Of a DNA stretch of 64,000 bases, positions 28,646 through 38,769 are shown piece by piece. This DNA comes from Fontivita pretiosa (GTDB lineage Bacteria > Planctomycetota > Phycisphaerae > Tepidisphaerales > Tepidisphaeraceae), in NCBI RefSeq assembly GCF_050410795.1, contig NZ_CP191258.1, forward strand, positions 372,001 to 436,000, read 5' to 3'. Position 1 is the first letter of the stretch, and each line of letters begins with the position of its first letter. A program made the translations under genes and the position numbers. Below the pieces are notes generated by a model. The model had not been told where the DNA came from. It worked only from the letters and a program-made list of their open reading frames with translations, and did not search any database.

Positions 28646-30076
28646 TCAGCCTGTGACCTTCTGATCCTCCAGCTCGGCGGGCTGTTCCTCGGCCATCTCG
28701 CGCTGCTGCGCCTCGGTGGGCGCCTGGAACCCGCCGCGCAGCACGAAGATCCCGCCGGTCAGGTTCCACAGTATCTGCACCATGCGGATGGACATGGTCA
28801 GGGCGAAAGCCTGGCTGACCGTTGCGCCCTGCCGCTGGGTCAGCAGAATCGCGAAGAACTCCATCACCCCGGCGCCTTGCGGGGAGATCGGCACCGAGCC
28901 GACCAGCACGATCACCGGCACCGCCGTGAAGTAAAACGGCCAGCGGATCGGCAGGTCAAACGCAAACCCTGCGATCATGGCCGAAAGCACCACCGTCACA
29001 TGCACCGGGATCGTGATCAACAGCGCCCAAAGGACAAGCCAGGGCTGGCGGCGATAGATGCGCGTGACCTGGCGGGCGGATTCCACCTGCTGCTGCATCG
29101 GCAGGCGATTCAGCACGTACTCCAGCCCCAGATACTTCCTCACCGTCGGTTGAAACATCACCGCCAACAGCACCCCCACCGCCGCCATCACCCCCACGCA
29201 CGCCAGCGCCACCTGAAGGCACGCCCGGGCCGTCGCGTCATCCTTGTGTTCGGACAGCAGGTACTGGATCGTCGCCGCCACGGCTCCAACCATCACCAGG
29301 GCCAGCAATCCCAGCACGCGGTCGATCAGCACGGACACCACAGCACGTGTGCGGTGCGGCGTCTGCTTGCTGGCGTAATAGGCCTTGAGCACGTCGCCCC
29401 CCGTCGATCCGGGCATGAAGGAGTTGTAGAACGCGCCGACCATGTTGATCATGAACGCCCGCCACAGCGTCATCTGCACATCGATCGCCCGCAGCAGCTT
29501 GTACCACCGGTAGCTGGTGATCAGGAACGTGACCGGAAAAATCGCCACCGACAGCAGCAGCAGCCACGGGTTGGCGCGTTGCACCAGGCTGATCACGCCG
29601 ACCTCCACCCGCGGTCGCGGCACGTCGATCAGTTGCTCCGGATTCACCACCTCGCTCTTGTAGATCCATTTGCGCTGTCCGTCGGGAAGCTCCACCAGAA
29701 TGTCCGGCGAGCCCTTCTCGATCCACGGGCGATTGATGTCGCCCGACAGTCGCATCCCGAGCAGCCGGGCCACGACCTCCCGACCCTCGTGCCATACCCT
29801 GATCGGACGCGGACGATCATCGGCACTGGGAGGATTCAACGCCAGCGCGCGATCGACCACCACCACCTGGCCGGTCTGCGGGTCGTAGATCCGGTACTGC
29901 GGCTGATACTCTTCGCCGTGCTCGGCCAGCTCCACACGCCGCACGCTGTTGGTCTGCGGATCCAGCAGCAGGATGCTGTCGCGCAGGGACATGTGCGCGA
30001 TCACCCACCAGATGCCCCCGATGGCGATCCCCCACCGGATCACGAACTTGGCTGCCTTCGTCGCCCGCTGCTTCAT
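28646..30076 (-). CDS. Flippase-like / lysylphosphatidylglycerol synthase TM-region (UPF0104) membrane protein
   Basis: The 476-residue protein from ATG 30076 (MKQRATKAAKF; GTG or ATG codons further up would add about 19 residues) has a first membrane helix at residues about 10-28, followed by a soluble region of about 135 residues before the next helices. The remainder shows family features: ITSYRWYKLLRA, INMVGAFYNSFMPGSTGGD, ASKQTPHRTRAVVSVLIDRV and PISPQGAGVMEFF. Members of this AglD/MprF-membrane-domain superfamily move or modify lipids; many are of unknown function. The extra domain makes it longer than the usual 300-340 residues. It is divergent from the sulfurylase gene. Confidence 0.87.
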   Translation of the reverse strand: MKQRATKAAKFVIRWGIAIGGIWWVIAHMSLRDSILLLDPQTNSVRRVELAEHGEEYQPQYRIYDPQTGQVVVVDRALALNPPSADDRPRPIRVWHEGREVVARLLGMRLSGDINRPWIEKGSPDILVELPDGQRKWIYKSEVVNPEQLIDVPRPRVEVGVISLVQRANPWLLLLSVAIFPVTFLITSYRWYKLLRAIDVQMTLWRAFMINMVGAFYNSFMPGSTGGDVLKAYYASKQTPHRTRAVVSVLIDRVLGLLALVMVGAVAATIQYLLSEHKDDATARACLQVALACVGVMAAVGVLLAVMFQPTVRKYLGLEYVLNRLPMQQQVESARQVTRIYRRQPWLVLWALLITIPVHVTVVLSAMIAGFAFDLPIRWPFYFTAVPVIVLVGSVPISPQGAGVMEFFAILLTQRQGATVSQAFALTMSIRMVQILWNLTGGIFVLRGGFQAPTEAQQREMAEEQPAELEDQKVTG

Positions 30077-30272
30077 GGAGTTGGCGAATGGTAAGGGAAC
30101 TGAGCCAATTGACCAATCCTCAGCCCCGATCATCAGCAGCCCGCCCCCGGCCGGCGGCCCGCCCCGGAGACGGGAAAACGGCCACCCGGCACTTGCACCA
30201 GACGATTTCCCCTTGTTCCCATCGAATTACTCGCTAATGTATTCGCCTCGCAAACCGACCGGAGACTCAGCA

Positions 30273-31436
30273 ATGGCCCTGATTGCACCGCATGGGGGAG
30301 TACTGATCAATCGCATCGTCGAGGGCGCCAACGCCGAAGCGCTGAAGCGCGAGGCGGCCAGCCTAGCGGCCGTCACCCTCTCGCTACGCGAGCAGTTCGA
30401 TCTGGAGATGATCGCCATCGGCGCCTTCTCGCCCCTGAGCGGATTTATGGGACGCGAAGATTTCAGGCGCGTCTGCACCGAAATGCGTCTGGCGGACGGA
30501 ACCGTCTGGCCCATCCCCGTGATCCTCTCCCCACCAGACGAGGTGGCCGGCCGAATCGCCCCCGGCCAGCGAATCGCCCTGCACGATGACAAGAATCGCC
30601 TGCTGGCGGTTATGAGCGTTACAGAAAAGTACCCCCACGACAAGGCCCTGGAGATCCCCAATGTCTACAGGACCGAAGACGATGCCCACCCCGGCGTGGC
30701 CATCGTCAGAAGACAGGGCGATTTCTGCCTGGCCGGACCAATCGACGTGATCTGCCCCACGCATGAGCCGGAATTCCCCGAATATCGTCTGTCCCCCGCC
30801 GCGACGCGCCGCGCCTTCGAGCAGAAGGGTTGGGCCACCATCGCCGCCTTCCAGACCCGAAATCCCATCCATCGCGCACACGAATACCTGACCAAGTGCG
30901 CCCAGGAAATCACCGATGGACTGCTGATTCACCCGCTGGTCGGCGAAACCAAGGCCGACGACATCCCCGCCGATGTCCGTATGCAGTGCTACAAGGTCCT
31001 GATCGACGGCTACTACAACAAGGACCGGACGATGCTGAGTGTGATGCCCCTGGCGATGCGCTACGCAGGGCCCCGCGAGGCCGTCCTTCACGCCCTGATC
31101 CGCAAGAATTACGGGGTCACGCACTTCATCGTCGGCCGCGATCATGCGGGCGTGGGCAACTACTACGGCACCTACGACGCACAGAAAATCTTTGACCAGT
31201 TCGATGTCCCCAGGGAGATCGGCATCATCCCGTTGAAGTTCGAGCACAGCACCTGGTGCAACGCCTGTGAGGGCATGGTTTCGGCCAAGACCTGCCCCCA
31301 TGGCCCGGAAACCAAGGTCTTTCTCAGTGGCACGAAGGTGCGCCAGATGCTCAAGGCCGGCCAACGTCCGCCCATGGAATTCAGCCGCCCGGAAGTCGCC
31401 GACATCCTGATCAAGTGGGCCCAATCGGCGAACTGA
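30273..31436 (+). CDS. sat: Sulfate adenylyltransferase (ATP sulfurylase)
   Basis: ATP sulfurylase makes adenosine phosphosulfate from ATP and sulfate, the first step of sulfate activation. The 387-residue protein from ATG 30273 (GGAG eight bases upstream) is the homo-oligomeric type: PUA-like N-terminal domain, QTRNPIHRAHE (residues 194-204, with the two catalytic-loop histidines 200 and 203), GRDHAGVGNYYG, and WCNACEGMVSAKTCPHG, whose Cys and His residues probably bind zinc, followed by FLSGTKVRQML. No APS kinase or reductase gene is adjacent, so the pathway it serves is not shown here. Confidence 0.96.
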   Translation: MALIAPHGGVLINRIVEGANAEALKREAASLAAVTLSLREQFDLEMIAIGAFSPLSGFMGREDFRRVCTEMRLADGTVWPIPVILSPPDEVAGRIAPGQRIALHDDKNRLLAVMSVTEKYPHDKALEIPNVYRTEDDAHPGVAIVRRQGDFCLAGPIDVICPTHEPEFPEYRLSPAATRRAFEQKGWATIAAFQTRNPIHRAHEYLTKCAQEITDGLLIHPLVGETKADDIPADVRMQCYKVLIDGYYNKDRTMLSVMPLAMRYAGPREAVLHALIRKNYGVTHFIVGRDHAGVGNYYGTYDAQKIFDQFDVPREIGIIPLKFEHSTWCNACEGMVSAKTCPHGPETKVFLSGTKVRQMLKAGQRPPMEFSRPEVADILIKWAQSAN

Positions 31437-31492
31437 GCCACGCCTGATCGATTGGACTGACATCGCGGTCAATCCGCTGCGCGCCGATCACG

Positions 31493-34400
31493 TTACCCGT
31501 TGATCAGTTCATCGACAGTGAACTCCGTTCGGTCCTTGGCAATTTTGCCCGCCGAGAGGATCAACTGCGGCGGCGGGAGGTACGCCTGCCAGTTGCTCGC
31601 CAGCACGTACAGATCTCGTGCATTCACCGTCCCGTCGTAATTCAAGTCGCCCTCGCTGAACAGCTTGCCGCCGCCCTGCCAGTTGCCTGTGATGATGTCC
31701 AGATCGTTCGCATCGACGAACCGATCGTGGTTCGCATCGCCAGCCAGGAAAAAGAACTCGAACGGCGCATCGGCCGGCATGGCGTTGCCGAAGAAGTCGG
31801 GCAACCCCGCATACACGCGCCCGGCGTAGTTGCCGCTGGGCAGCACGCCGTCCGGGTACCCGGGGAAGGTGAAGTGGGCGATGTTCGTCGCTGCATCGAA
31901 CTCGACCGCGATATTGGTCCATGGAATCGTCTCGCCGCTCGTCAGATTCGTCAGCTCAATCCAGGACGGATGGATCAGGGCCGACACGTCCTCGCTGAAC
32001 TGCACATCGAGCGATTGACGGACGACAGTGCCTTCAAGCACACCGGGCATGGCGATGCCATTGAGGTTGATGTCCGCCGCCACGACCACCGGGGCGACAT
32101 CGTCCACGCCGATCGGCTCCTCAATATTGCTCCACCACAGCGTCTTGAGGTTGCTACTGGTGACGTTGCCCGTGGTGGCGCTGGTTGGATTGATGCTGTA
32201 GCCCTGCGCATCGGCCAGCGCCAGATTGAGTTGATCGCCCGGCGTGCCCTGCGCGCCGCCGTTGATCACCACGGTGGCATTCGCCAGCGGCCGGGCGTAG
32301 ATCGTGTCCGATCCGCGGCCAAACATGAGATCCAACCCCGGAGTGGAACCATTGTCGCTGATCCCGCTGAACTGGATGTAGGCGCCGGGGCTGAAGAGGC
32401 TGTCTGCGGGCCAGGCGCCGATGCTCGCAGCATCGACGTGAGTGGTTCGCGCGCCGCTGCCGAAGTTGTTCCACATGCGGATCCTGCCGCCGCCCGCACC
32501 GGCATCGTACAGGATCGGACCCTGGATGCCGGCGATGGTGAACGAGCCGGTGGCGACCATGCGCCCGGCGTCGAGCGTGTCGTATCCCCCGCCGCCGTTG
32601 AGAACCAGCGAGTTGCCCACGCTGAGCGTATCGATGTTGAACGAGTCGCCGGCAGGTCCGGCATTGACTGCGATCTGTTCCACGCCCCCGTGACTCAGCG
32701 TCCAGGAGTATCCGCTCGTGGCCGACACGAAGCTGCCGGCATAGCTGTAGTAGTTCCAGCCATTGGCGTTGTTGAGGTTGTCGATGATGGCGGTGTCGGC
32801 GCCCCCCTGCCCATCAAACAGGCACAGGCTGGCGTTGGTGAGGTTGGCCTGGAGGTTGTTGTTGCCGAAGCGGAAGGTGTCGTTGCCTTCGCCGCCGTAT
32901 ACCGCCAGCGCTGTCCCGGAAGAATATTGGTTGACGTTGAAAGTGTCGTCGGCAGCGCCGCCGATGACGTTGATGTTCTCCACCGCAGCAGTGCCCATGC
33001 CCGCGGCGCCGACGCCGTAGATGTTCTGCGTCCCCGGGCCGTAGGTGTTGGAAAAGCTGTAGTTCATCGCGTCAGGACCGTAGGAGGAGTTGACGTAGAT
33101 GGAGTCCACTCCGCCGCCGCCGCTGATCCCCAGATTGCCATTGATCGTGAGGTTTCCGCTGGAGTCCTGGGTATAGACGGCGATGAAATCGGCGCCGCTG
33201 TTGAGGAACAGCGAGTATTGCTGCCCTGCGGAGATCGCGGAGGACGTGCTGTAGACGTACGTGGTGGTCGCGCTGGCGTGCGCGTAATAGTTCATCGCCT
33301 CGATATTCGAGTAGCTGGACGTGTAGGGCACCGAGAAGATTCCCCAGCCGGCCCAGCGCCGCAGGTACGTGTCGGTCAATTCCATCACGGAGATTCCGGG
33401 GGCGAAGTTGCGGTCGTCGGCGGTGAGCACGTCGAGTCCGGCTTGGCCGTCGATGGCCATGTCCCAGATTCCGCCAGTGGTCTGGAGGAAACGGAACTGG
33501 TCATTTCCGCCTCCGCCGCGAAGCGTGACCGGAACGCTGCTGGAATAGATCTGGAAGTCGTTGTTGCCGTTGCCGCCGAGCACTTCGACGCCCTCGAAGG
33601 CGCTGTAGGTGTAGGCGTTGAGCCCGAGGAACACGGTATTGGCGGTGTTGGGGTCGCCGGTGTTGCCGAAGACCGCCCAGGGAAGGTCGTGTGTCGAGTT
33701 GTGATCGTCCAGGACCATCACGTCATCGCCGGCCTCGCCGTAGGCGTAGACGTTGGAGACTGAAGACAAGAGGTTTCCGCCGCCGAAGTAGAATCGGTCG
33801 TTGCCGTCTCCGCCGTACAGATTTGCCCCGCCCGAGCCGCCCTGAATGTCGAATGTATCGTGCCCGCCGCGACCGTACATGATGTACGAGAAGTTGGCGA
33901 ACGGACTGGCGTACATCGTGTCGTTGTTGTGGCTGGCGCCGATGATGATTCGCTCGGTGGTGTTCACGTAGGTATCGTGGCTGAAGCCGTCCTTGTTGTT
34001 ACTGACGTAGTTCGAGCCGATCGAGTGATACCAGTCGCCGCTCGCCCATTCATTCTGGACCACGAACGTGTCGTACCCGCCATCGCCGGAGTAGTTGACC
34101 GGCCCGCGGATGCGCTCGACGTCGCCCCAGCCCAGATCGAATCCGTCGTCGTGCCCGCCGCCGTAAACCGTGACGCTCAGGCTTGCCGGCACCTCGTGAA
34201 GCCGCTGCGTGTCGTAGCCATCAAATGCGCTCATGACGAAGCGTTCGACGTCGCGGAAAGTAACCGGAGTCTGGTTGTTCCGCCCGAACGATCCGGTCTC
34301 CAGAATCTGAAGGTCATTGCCGGTCGTGCCCTGGAAGATCAGATAGTCATCGCCCCCGCCGGCGTTCACCGTGATCGGAATGTTCAGCACACTGAACTGA

Positions 34401-36004
34401 CCGAAGACGTCGATCATGTCATTCCCGCCCGGCGTGTTGACGACGATGCTCGTCACCGAGCTGCGCGGGAACTGCTGGACCGCCGAGCCTCCGAACACGT
34501 CGTTCTGGAGCACGATCCGGTCGGTGCTGGAGTGGTAGCTGATGCCGATGTCGTTGTTGGCGTTGTAGCCGGTGACGACGAGTTGCGTGCCGTTGAGCCC
34601 GGCGAAGACACCGACGTTGCCGGTGATCGAGTACTGCCCCAGGCTGCCGTACTCGTTGAACTGCGGGCTGACGCGCAGGACATATCCCCCGCCCGGCACC
34701 GCGTTGGTCGTGCTCAGCGTGGCCGAGGTGTTGGTGGTCGTGACCGACCAGCTCGGGTTGCCGCCGCTGCCCAGCGGGATCAGCTCCAGCGTGGGCGCGA
34801 GCATCCCGCCTTCGGCGAAATTGTTGACCGTGAAGCTGAGCACCGGTCCGATGGCCACAAAGGTGAACGCATCGCGGTCGCCATTGGTCTGGATGACCCC
34901 GCCTCCCGTCGCCACGCCTGTCTGCGTGTTCACGTTCAGCGTACCGCTGCCGCTGAAGTCGCCGAAATCGTCGGGGCGATAGGTGATGAAGTTGCCGGCG
35001 TGGGTCAGCACGCCCAGGTCATCCTGCGGTCCGGCGTAGACGAGGTTGTTGTTGTTATCCCGCCGGCTCGACGGGCCGCTGAACCAGATCCCGCGCCGCG
35101 TCGAATTGTTTGACGAGTTGCCCATGATCGGCGAGGTCGTCGGCCCGCCGTTGGAGTACTCGATCAGCACGTTGTTCATGCCGTCGATGACGCTCTGATG
35201 CTCCAGGCCGAACAGGTGCCCCGCCTCGTGGGCGGCGGTCTCGGCGATGAAGTGCCGGTCGCCGGTACTGATCGTGGTCGAACCGGCGTCGATCGCGTCG
35301 GCGGACCACACGAATCCGGTGTTGGAGTTTCCGTTGGTAAAGCCATTGATCGGCGCCACGCCCCCGCCGCTGCCGTACCAGTCGCTGTTGCTCCCGCCGA
35401 TTACCATCTGGATCGCCGCACCATCGTTGAGATTGGGTGGCGCCACGGTGGTAACGTTGATGTTGAACGGGGAGAACTTCTCGGAGACCTGCCGCCAGAT
35501 CAGATCGATCGCGTCCAGCTCTCCCTGCGTGTAGTCATTGGTGTTCGCATCGAGCGAGAAGGCCGGGACGGGATCATCCGTCCCCGCCGCCGGGCCGTGA
35601 ACCCGCCGGTTCCCGCCCCCGCCGGCCCAATCGAACGCCGGGGTGCCGTCGAAATCGAGCCAGACCGTTACCGGCGCGCCCGGTCGGCTGGACAATTGTG
35701 GCAGCGTGCTCAGCGGAAAACGCCCCGCCGCCAGCGCCTGCGCGCCCGCCGCCGTCGTCACGGCAGATCGCTGGTCCAACTGGAATTGCACCTGCGACAA
35801 GGAGACATTGCCATCGCTCTGAGGCCGGCACCCCGGACAGCAGCACAGCCCCGGCAAATGCGAGGTCTTGAGAAGATCAGCCTGTCCCGAAGCCATGAGC
35901 CGCCGGGTCTCCAGACCCTCCAGCACCGCACGAGCGACAGCACGATCACGATCAACAGAATGATTTGGCCGGTTTCGATGCGTTCGCCGCGACATGTGAT
36001 CCAT
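31493..36004 (-). CDS. Giant secreted metzincin-like metalloprotease, paralogue of 9146-14008
   Basis: The protein has 1503 residues from ATG 36004 (ATG 35995 is equally possible). The N-terminus has GLETRRLMASG, then an extra Cys-rich spacer (GLCCCPGC) not in the paralogue. The protease domain has LSSRPGAPVTVWLDFDGTPA and HEAGHLFGLEH (His259, Glu260, His263, His269) with a Met-turn-like SPIMGNSSNN. A pre-peptidase-like domain, a long beta-roll-like region rich in GGxGND, an SbsA-like Ig module and dockerin-like repeats (GDANHDRFVDANDLDIITGN, GDLNYDGTVNARDLYVLASN) follow. An unusual tail of about 30 residues continues past the repeats (to FTVDELING). Substrate unknown. Confidence 0.85.
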   Translation of the reverse strand: MDHMSRRTHRNRPNHSVDRDRAVARAVLEGLETRRLMASGQADLLKTSHLPGLCCCPGCRPQSDGNVSLSQVQFQLDQRSAVTTAAGAQALAAGRFPLSTLPQLSSRPGAPVTVWLDFDGTPAFDWAGGGGNRRVHGPAAGTDDPVPAFSLDANTNDYTQGELDAIDLIWRQVSEKFSPFNINVTTVAPPNLNDGAAIQMVIGGSNSDWYGSGGGVAPINGFTNGNSNTGFVWSADAIDAGSTTISTGDRHFIAETAAHEAGHLFGLEHQSVIDGMNNVLIEYSNGGPTTSPIMGNSSNNSTRRGIWFSGPSSRRDNNNNLVYAGPQDDLGVLTHAGNFITYRPDDFGDFSGSGTLNVNTQTGVATGGGVIQTNGDRDAFTFVAIGPVLSFTVNNFAEGGMLAPTLELIPLGSGGNPSWSVTTTNTSATLSTTNAVPGGGYVLRVSPQFNEYGSLGQYSITGNVGVFAGLNGTQLVVTGYNANNDIGISYHSSTDRIVLQNDVFGGSAVQQFPRSSVTSIVVNTPGGNDMIDVFGQFSVLNIPITVNAGGGDDYLIFQGTTGNDLQILETGSFGRNNQTPVTFRDVERFVMSAFDGYDTQRLHEVPASLSVTVYGGGHDDGFDLGWGDVERIRGPVNYSGDGGYDTFVVQNEWASGDWYHSIGSNYVSNNKDGFSHDTYVNTTERIIIGASHNNDTMYASPFANFSYIMYGRGGHDTFDIQGGSGGANLYGGDGNDRFYFGGGNLLSSVSNVYAYGEAGDDVMVLDDHNSTHDLPWAVFGNTGDPNTANTVFLGLNAYTYSAFEGVEVLGGNGNNDFQIYSSSVPVTLRGGGGNDQFRFLQTTGGIWDMAIDGQAGLDVLTADDRNFAPGISVMELTDTYLRRWAGWGIFSVPYTSSYSNIEAMNYYAHASATTTYVYSTSSAISAGQQYSLFLNSGADFIAVYTQDSSGNLTINGNLGISGGGGVDSIYVNSSYGPDAMNYSFSNTYGPGTQNIYGVGAAGMGTAAVENINVIGGAADDTFNVNQYSSGTALAVYGGEGNDTFRFGNNNLQANLTNASLCLFDGQGGADTAIIDNLNNANGWNYYSYAGSFVSATSGYSWTLSHGGVEQIAVNAGPAGDSFNIDTLSVGNSLVLNGGGGYDTLDAGRMVATGSFTIAGIQGPILYDAGAGGGRIRMWNNFGSGARTTHVDAASIGAWPADSLFSPGAYIQFSGISDNGSTPGLDLMFGRGSDTIYARPLANATVVINGGAQGTPGDQLNLALADAQGYSINPTSATTGNVTSSNLKTLWWSNIEEPIGVDDVAPVVVAADINLNGIAMPGVLEGTVVRQSLDVQFSEDVSALIHPSWIELTNLTSGETIPWTNIAVEFDAATNIAHFTFPGYPDGVLPSGNYAGRVYAGLPDFFGNAMPADAPFEFFFLAGDANHDRFVDANDLDIITGNWQGGGKLFSEGDLNYDGTVNARDLYVLASNWQAYLPPPQLILSAGKIAKDRTEFTVDELING

Positions 36005-36174
36005 CCCTTCGCGAGGCTACGGGTACTGTTGGTCCGCCCACGCCGGGCATGGGCACACGCATAAAGGCGGCGTGTCATTCTTGAAGGGGCCAAGCTGCGA
36101 TCACTACCGCGCCAAAGGTGCGCCAAGACCGCTTGCGCGATAGCCGAAACCGTGCCGCGGCGACTCCAACCCCC

Positions 36175-36999
36175 TCAGCCCGGCAAGCTGCGCCATCCGT
36201 CAGGATCAACGCGCACGTAGTACCTGCCCCCCTCGACCTGAATCCGCAGCGGGCAGCGGTACACCGGCGAAAGGATCGACTCGGTAAGCACCTCGGCGGG
36301 GCTGCCCCGGGCAACGATCCGGCCTTCGGACAGCAGCAGCACCTGCGACACCGCCGGGCCCAGCTCCTCCACGTGATGCGTGATCATCACCACCGTGGTC
36401 GCGTGTTCCGGGTCGGCCAGCAGCGATTCGACCGTCGCCAGCACCTGCTCGCGGGCCAGCAGGTCCAGACCGGCGGTCGGCTCATCCAGCAGCAGCAGCC
36501 GCGGTTTGTGGATCAGGGCGCGTGCGATCAGCGCCCGCACGCGCTCGCCGCTGCTGAGCGTGCTGTAGCGATGATCGCGCACCGCCGTCAACCCCACTGT
36601 TGCCAGCAGTCGGTCGGCGCGGCGGGCATCGTCCTCGGATGGGTTGTCGAACAGCCCGATCGTGCCGAACAGGCCCGTCAGCACGACCTCGTGCGCCGTT
36701 AACTCCGGATCGACATCATACGGCCCGGCAGACTGCACCAGCCGAATCGACTGGCGAAGCTGGTTGAGATCGGTTTCGCCAAAGTGGCTACCCTCGACGA
36801 AGACATCGCCGACGGTTGGCCAAAGATACCCGGCCAGGATGCGCGCCAGCGTGCTCTTGCCGCTGCCGTTGGGTCCGAGGATGGCCACGCAGCTTCCCGC
36901 CGCCACGGTCCAGTCGATATCGCGCAGGATCCACCGCCCCCCGCGCAAGATCCCCACGCCGCGAAGCTCGATCGCCGGTTGTCCCGATGCACTTTCCAT
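36175..36999 (-). CDS. ABC transporter ATP-binding protein (orphan)
   Basis: The 274-residue ATPase from ATG 36999 has all nucleotide-binding motifs: Walker A GPNGSGKST, Q-loop region RLVQSAGP, signature LSSGERVR, Walker B LLLLDEP and switch His in MITHHVEE. The overall pattern resembles stand-alone ModF/YlmA-like ATPases. No permease or binding-protein gene is adjacent, so the transported molecule, or whether it is a transporter at all, is unknown. It is divergent from the M3 peptidase gene with a gap of only 41 bp. Confidence 0.92.
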   Translation of the reverse strand: MESASGQPAIELRGVGILRGGRWILRDIDWTVAAGSCVAILGPNGSGKSTLARILAGYLWPTVGDVFVEGSHFGETDLNQLRQSIRLVQSAGPYDVDPELTAHEVVLTGLFGTIGLFDNPSEDDARRADRLLATVGLTAVRDHRYSTLSSGERVRALIARALIHKPRLLLLDEPTAGLDLLAREQVLATVESLLADPEHATTVVMITHHVEELGPAVSQVLLLSEGRIVARGSPAEVLTESILSPVYRCPLRIQVEGGRYYVRVDPDGWRSLPG

Positions 37000-37040
37000 G
37001 TTACGTTTCGACGCGACTTCACACTGTAAAGGATTCGCCG

Positions 37041-38765
37041 ATGCTCGCAACCGCAGCCTCCGCCCCGCCAAAACGTACCTTCGTCCCTCAGGATCTGGAC
37101 GTGGCCGACTGGTCGCAGATCGAGCCGCTTTACAAGGCGCTGCTTGATCGGCCGATCAGTTCTGCGGCTGAGCTGGAGCAGTGGCTGCTGGACTATTCAG
37201 AGCTTGTCTCGGTGATCGACGAGTACGGCAGCCGGCGCTACATCGAAAAGAGCTGCCACACCGACGACGAGCAGATCAAGCAGCGGTTTCTGCACTTCAT
37301 CGAAAACATCGAGCCGAAGTGCAAGCCGATGGATTTTGCCATGCAGAAGAAGCTGCTGGAATCCCCCCACGCCGCCGCTCTCACCGGGCCGCGATATGAG
37401 ATCCTCAAGCGCAAGTGGCGTGCGGATGTGGAGCTGTTCCGGGAAGAGAATGTGCCGCTGGAGACGGAGCTGACCAGGCTCGTCACCGAATACGACGCGA
37501 TCTGCGGCGCGATGACCGCGACGTTTCGCGGAAAGGAATACACCCTCCAGCAGCTTGCGCGATTCATCGAGGAGCCCGATCGCCAGACCCGCGAGCAGGC
37601 CTGGACGCTGAGCACCCGCCGCCGGATGCAGGACCGCGACAAAATCGAGGAGATTTTCGACAAGCTGCTTCCGCTGCGGCAGAAGATCGCCGCCAATGCC
37701 GGCATGAGCGACTACCGCGCCTACATGTGGAAGTCGCTCAAGCGATTCGACTACACGCCGCAAGATTGCCTGCAATTCAGCGAAGCAATCGCACAGACCG
37801 TCGTGCCGCTGGTCGATGAGCTGGACCGCCAGCGCGCCGCCGACCTGGGGCTGGACAGGCTGCGTCCCTGGGACATGACCGTCGATCCGAAGAACCGCCC
37901 GCCACTGCGACCCTTCTCCGAAACCGAGATCGATTCATTCGTCAACAAAACCTGGGAGATCTTCAAGCGTCTGTCGCCCCAGCTTGCCGAGGATTTCGAC
38001 CTGCTGCGACGGCGGCGTAACCTGGACCTGGACAGCCGCAGGGGCAAGCAGCCCGGAGGATATCAATCAACCCTCAACGAAGTGCGCGAGCCGTTCATCT
38101 TCATGAACGCCGCCGGGCTTCAGCGCGATGTCGAAACGCTCCTGCACGAAGGCGGGCACGCATTCCACGCGCTGGCGGCACGGGATGAGCCGCTGGTCTT
38201 CCTCCGCCACGCCCCCATGGAGTTCTGCGAGGTCGCCAGCATGGCCATGGAACTGTTCGGCGCCGAACACCTCGATGTCTTCTACGACCCGAACGACCAC
38301 GCACGCGCTAAACGCGTGCACCTGGAAGGCATCATCCGCTTCTTCCCGTGGATGGCGATCATCGACTCGTTCCAGCACTGGATCTACACGCACCCCGGCC
38401 ACACACGCCAGCAGCGCACCGCCGAGTGGTTGCGGCTGATGGATCGCTTCGGCTCCAAAACCGACTGGAGCGGCTTTGAAGATGCGCGAGCGGCGCTGTG
38501 GCAGCGTCAGTTGCACCTGTTCCACGTCCCCTTCTATTACGTCGAGTACGGCATCGCGCAGCTCGGGGCGCTTCAGCTCTGGCTCAAGGCCAGGCAGGAT
38601 CCGCAACGCGCCCTGAACAACTATCGCTCGGCCCTGAAGCTGGGCGGCACGCGACCCCTGCCCGAGCTTTTCGCCGCCGCGGGGATTCAGTTCGATTTCT
38701 CCGACAAGACCCTTCGCCCGCTGATCGACGCCGTGCGCGAGGAACTGGCGCAGTTACCGAGATAG
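37041..38765 (+). CDS. M3-family oligoendopeptidase
   Basis: The 574-residue zinc peptidase starts at ATG 37041, with AAAGGA eight bases upstream. The catalytic motif is HEGGHAFHALAA (His369, Glu370, His373), and the third ligand Glu is expected in MEFCEVASMAMELF about 25 residues later. C-terminal motifs HVPFYYVEYGIAQLGALQLW match the substrate-binding His/Tyr region of oligoendopeptidase F-like proteins. No signal peptide is seen, so it should act in the cytoplasm on short peptides. A REP-like repeat array begins within ten bases of the stop codon. Confidence 0.94.
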   Translation: MLATAASAPPKRTFVPQDLDVADWSQIEPLYKALLDRPISSAAELEQWLLDYSELVSVIDEYGSRRYIEKSCHTDDEQIKQRFLHFIENIEPKCKPMDFAMQKKLLESPHAAALTGPRYEILKRKWRADVELFREENVPLETELTRLVTEYDAICGAMTATFRGKEYTLQQLARFIEEPDRQTREQAWTLSTRRRMQDRDKIEEIFDKLLPLRQKIAANAGMSDYRAYMWKSLKRFDYTPQDCLQFSEAIAQTVVPLVDELDRQRAADLGLDRLRPWDMTVDPKNRPPLRPFSETEIDSFVNKTWEIFKRLSPQLAEDFDLLRRRRNLDLDSRRGKQPGGYQSTLNEVREPFIFMNAAGLQRDVETLLHEGGHAFHALAARDEPLVFLRHAPMEFCEVASMAMELFGAEHLDVFYDPNDHARAKRVHLEGIIRFFPWMAIIDSFQHWIYTHPGHTRQQRTAEWLRLMDRFGSKTDWSGFEDARAALWQRQLHLFHVPFYYVEYGIAQLGALQLWLKARQDPQRALNNYRSALKLGGTRPLPELFAAAGIQFDFSDKTLRPLIDAVREELAQLPR

Positions 38766-38769
38766 CCAA

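Noticed and set aside
31727..33763. Plus-strand open frame of 678 codons.
   Set aside because: It is antisense to the Gly/Asp-rich repeats of the giant protease, and its Val/Asp/Ala-rich composition follows from that.
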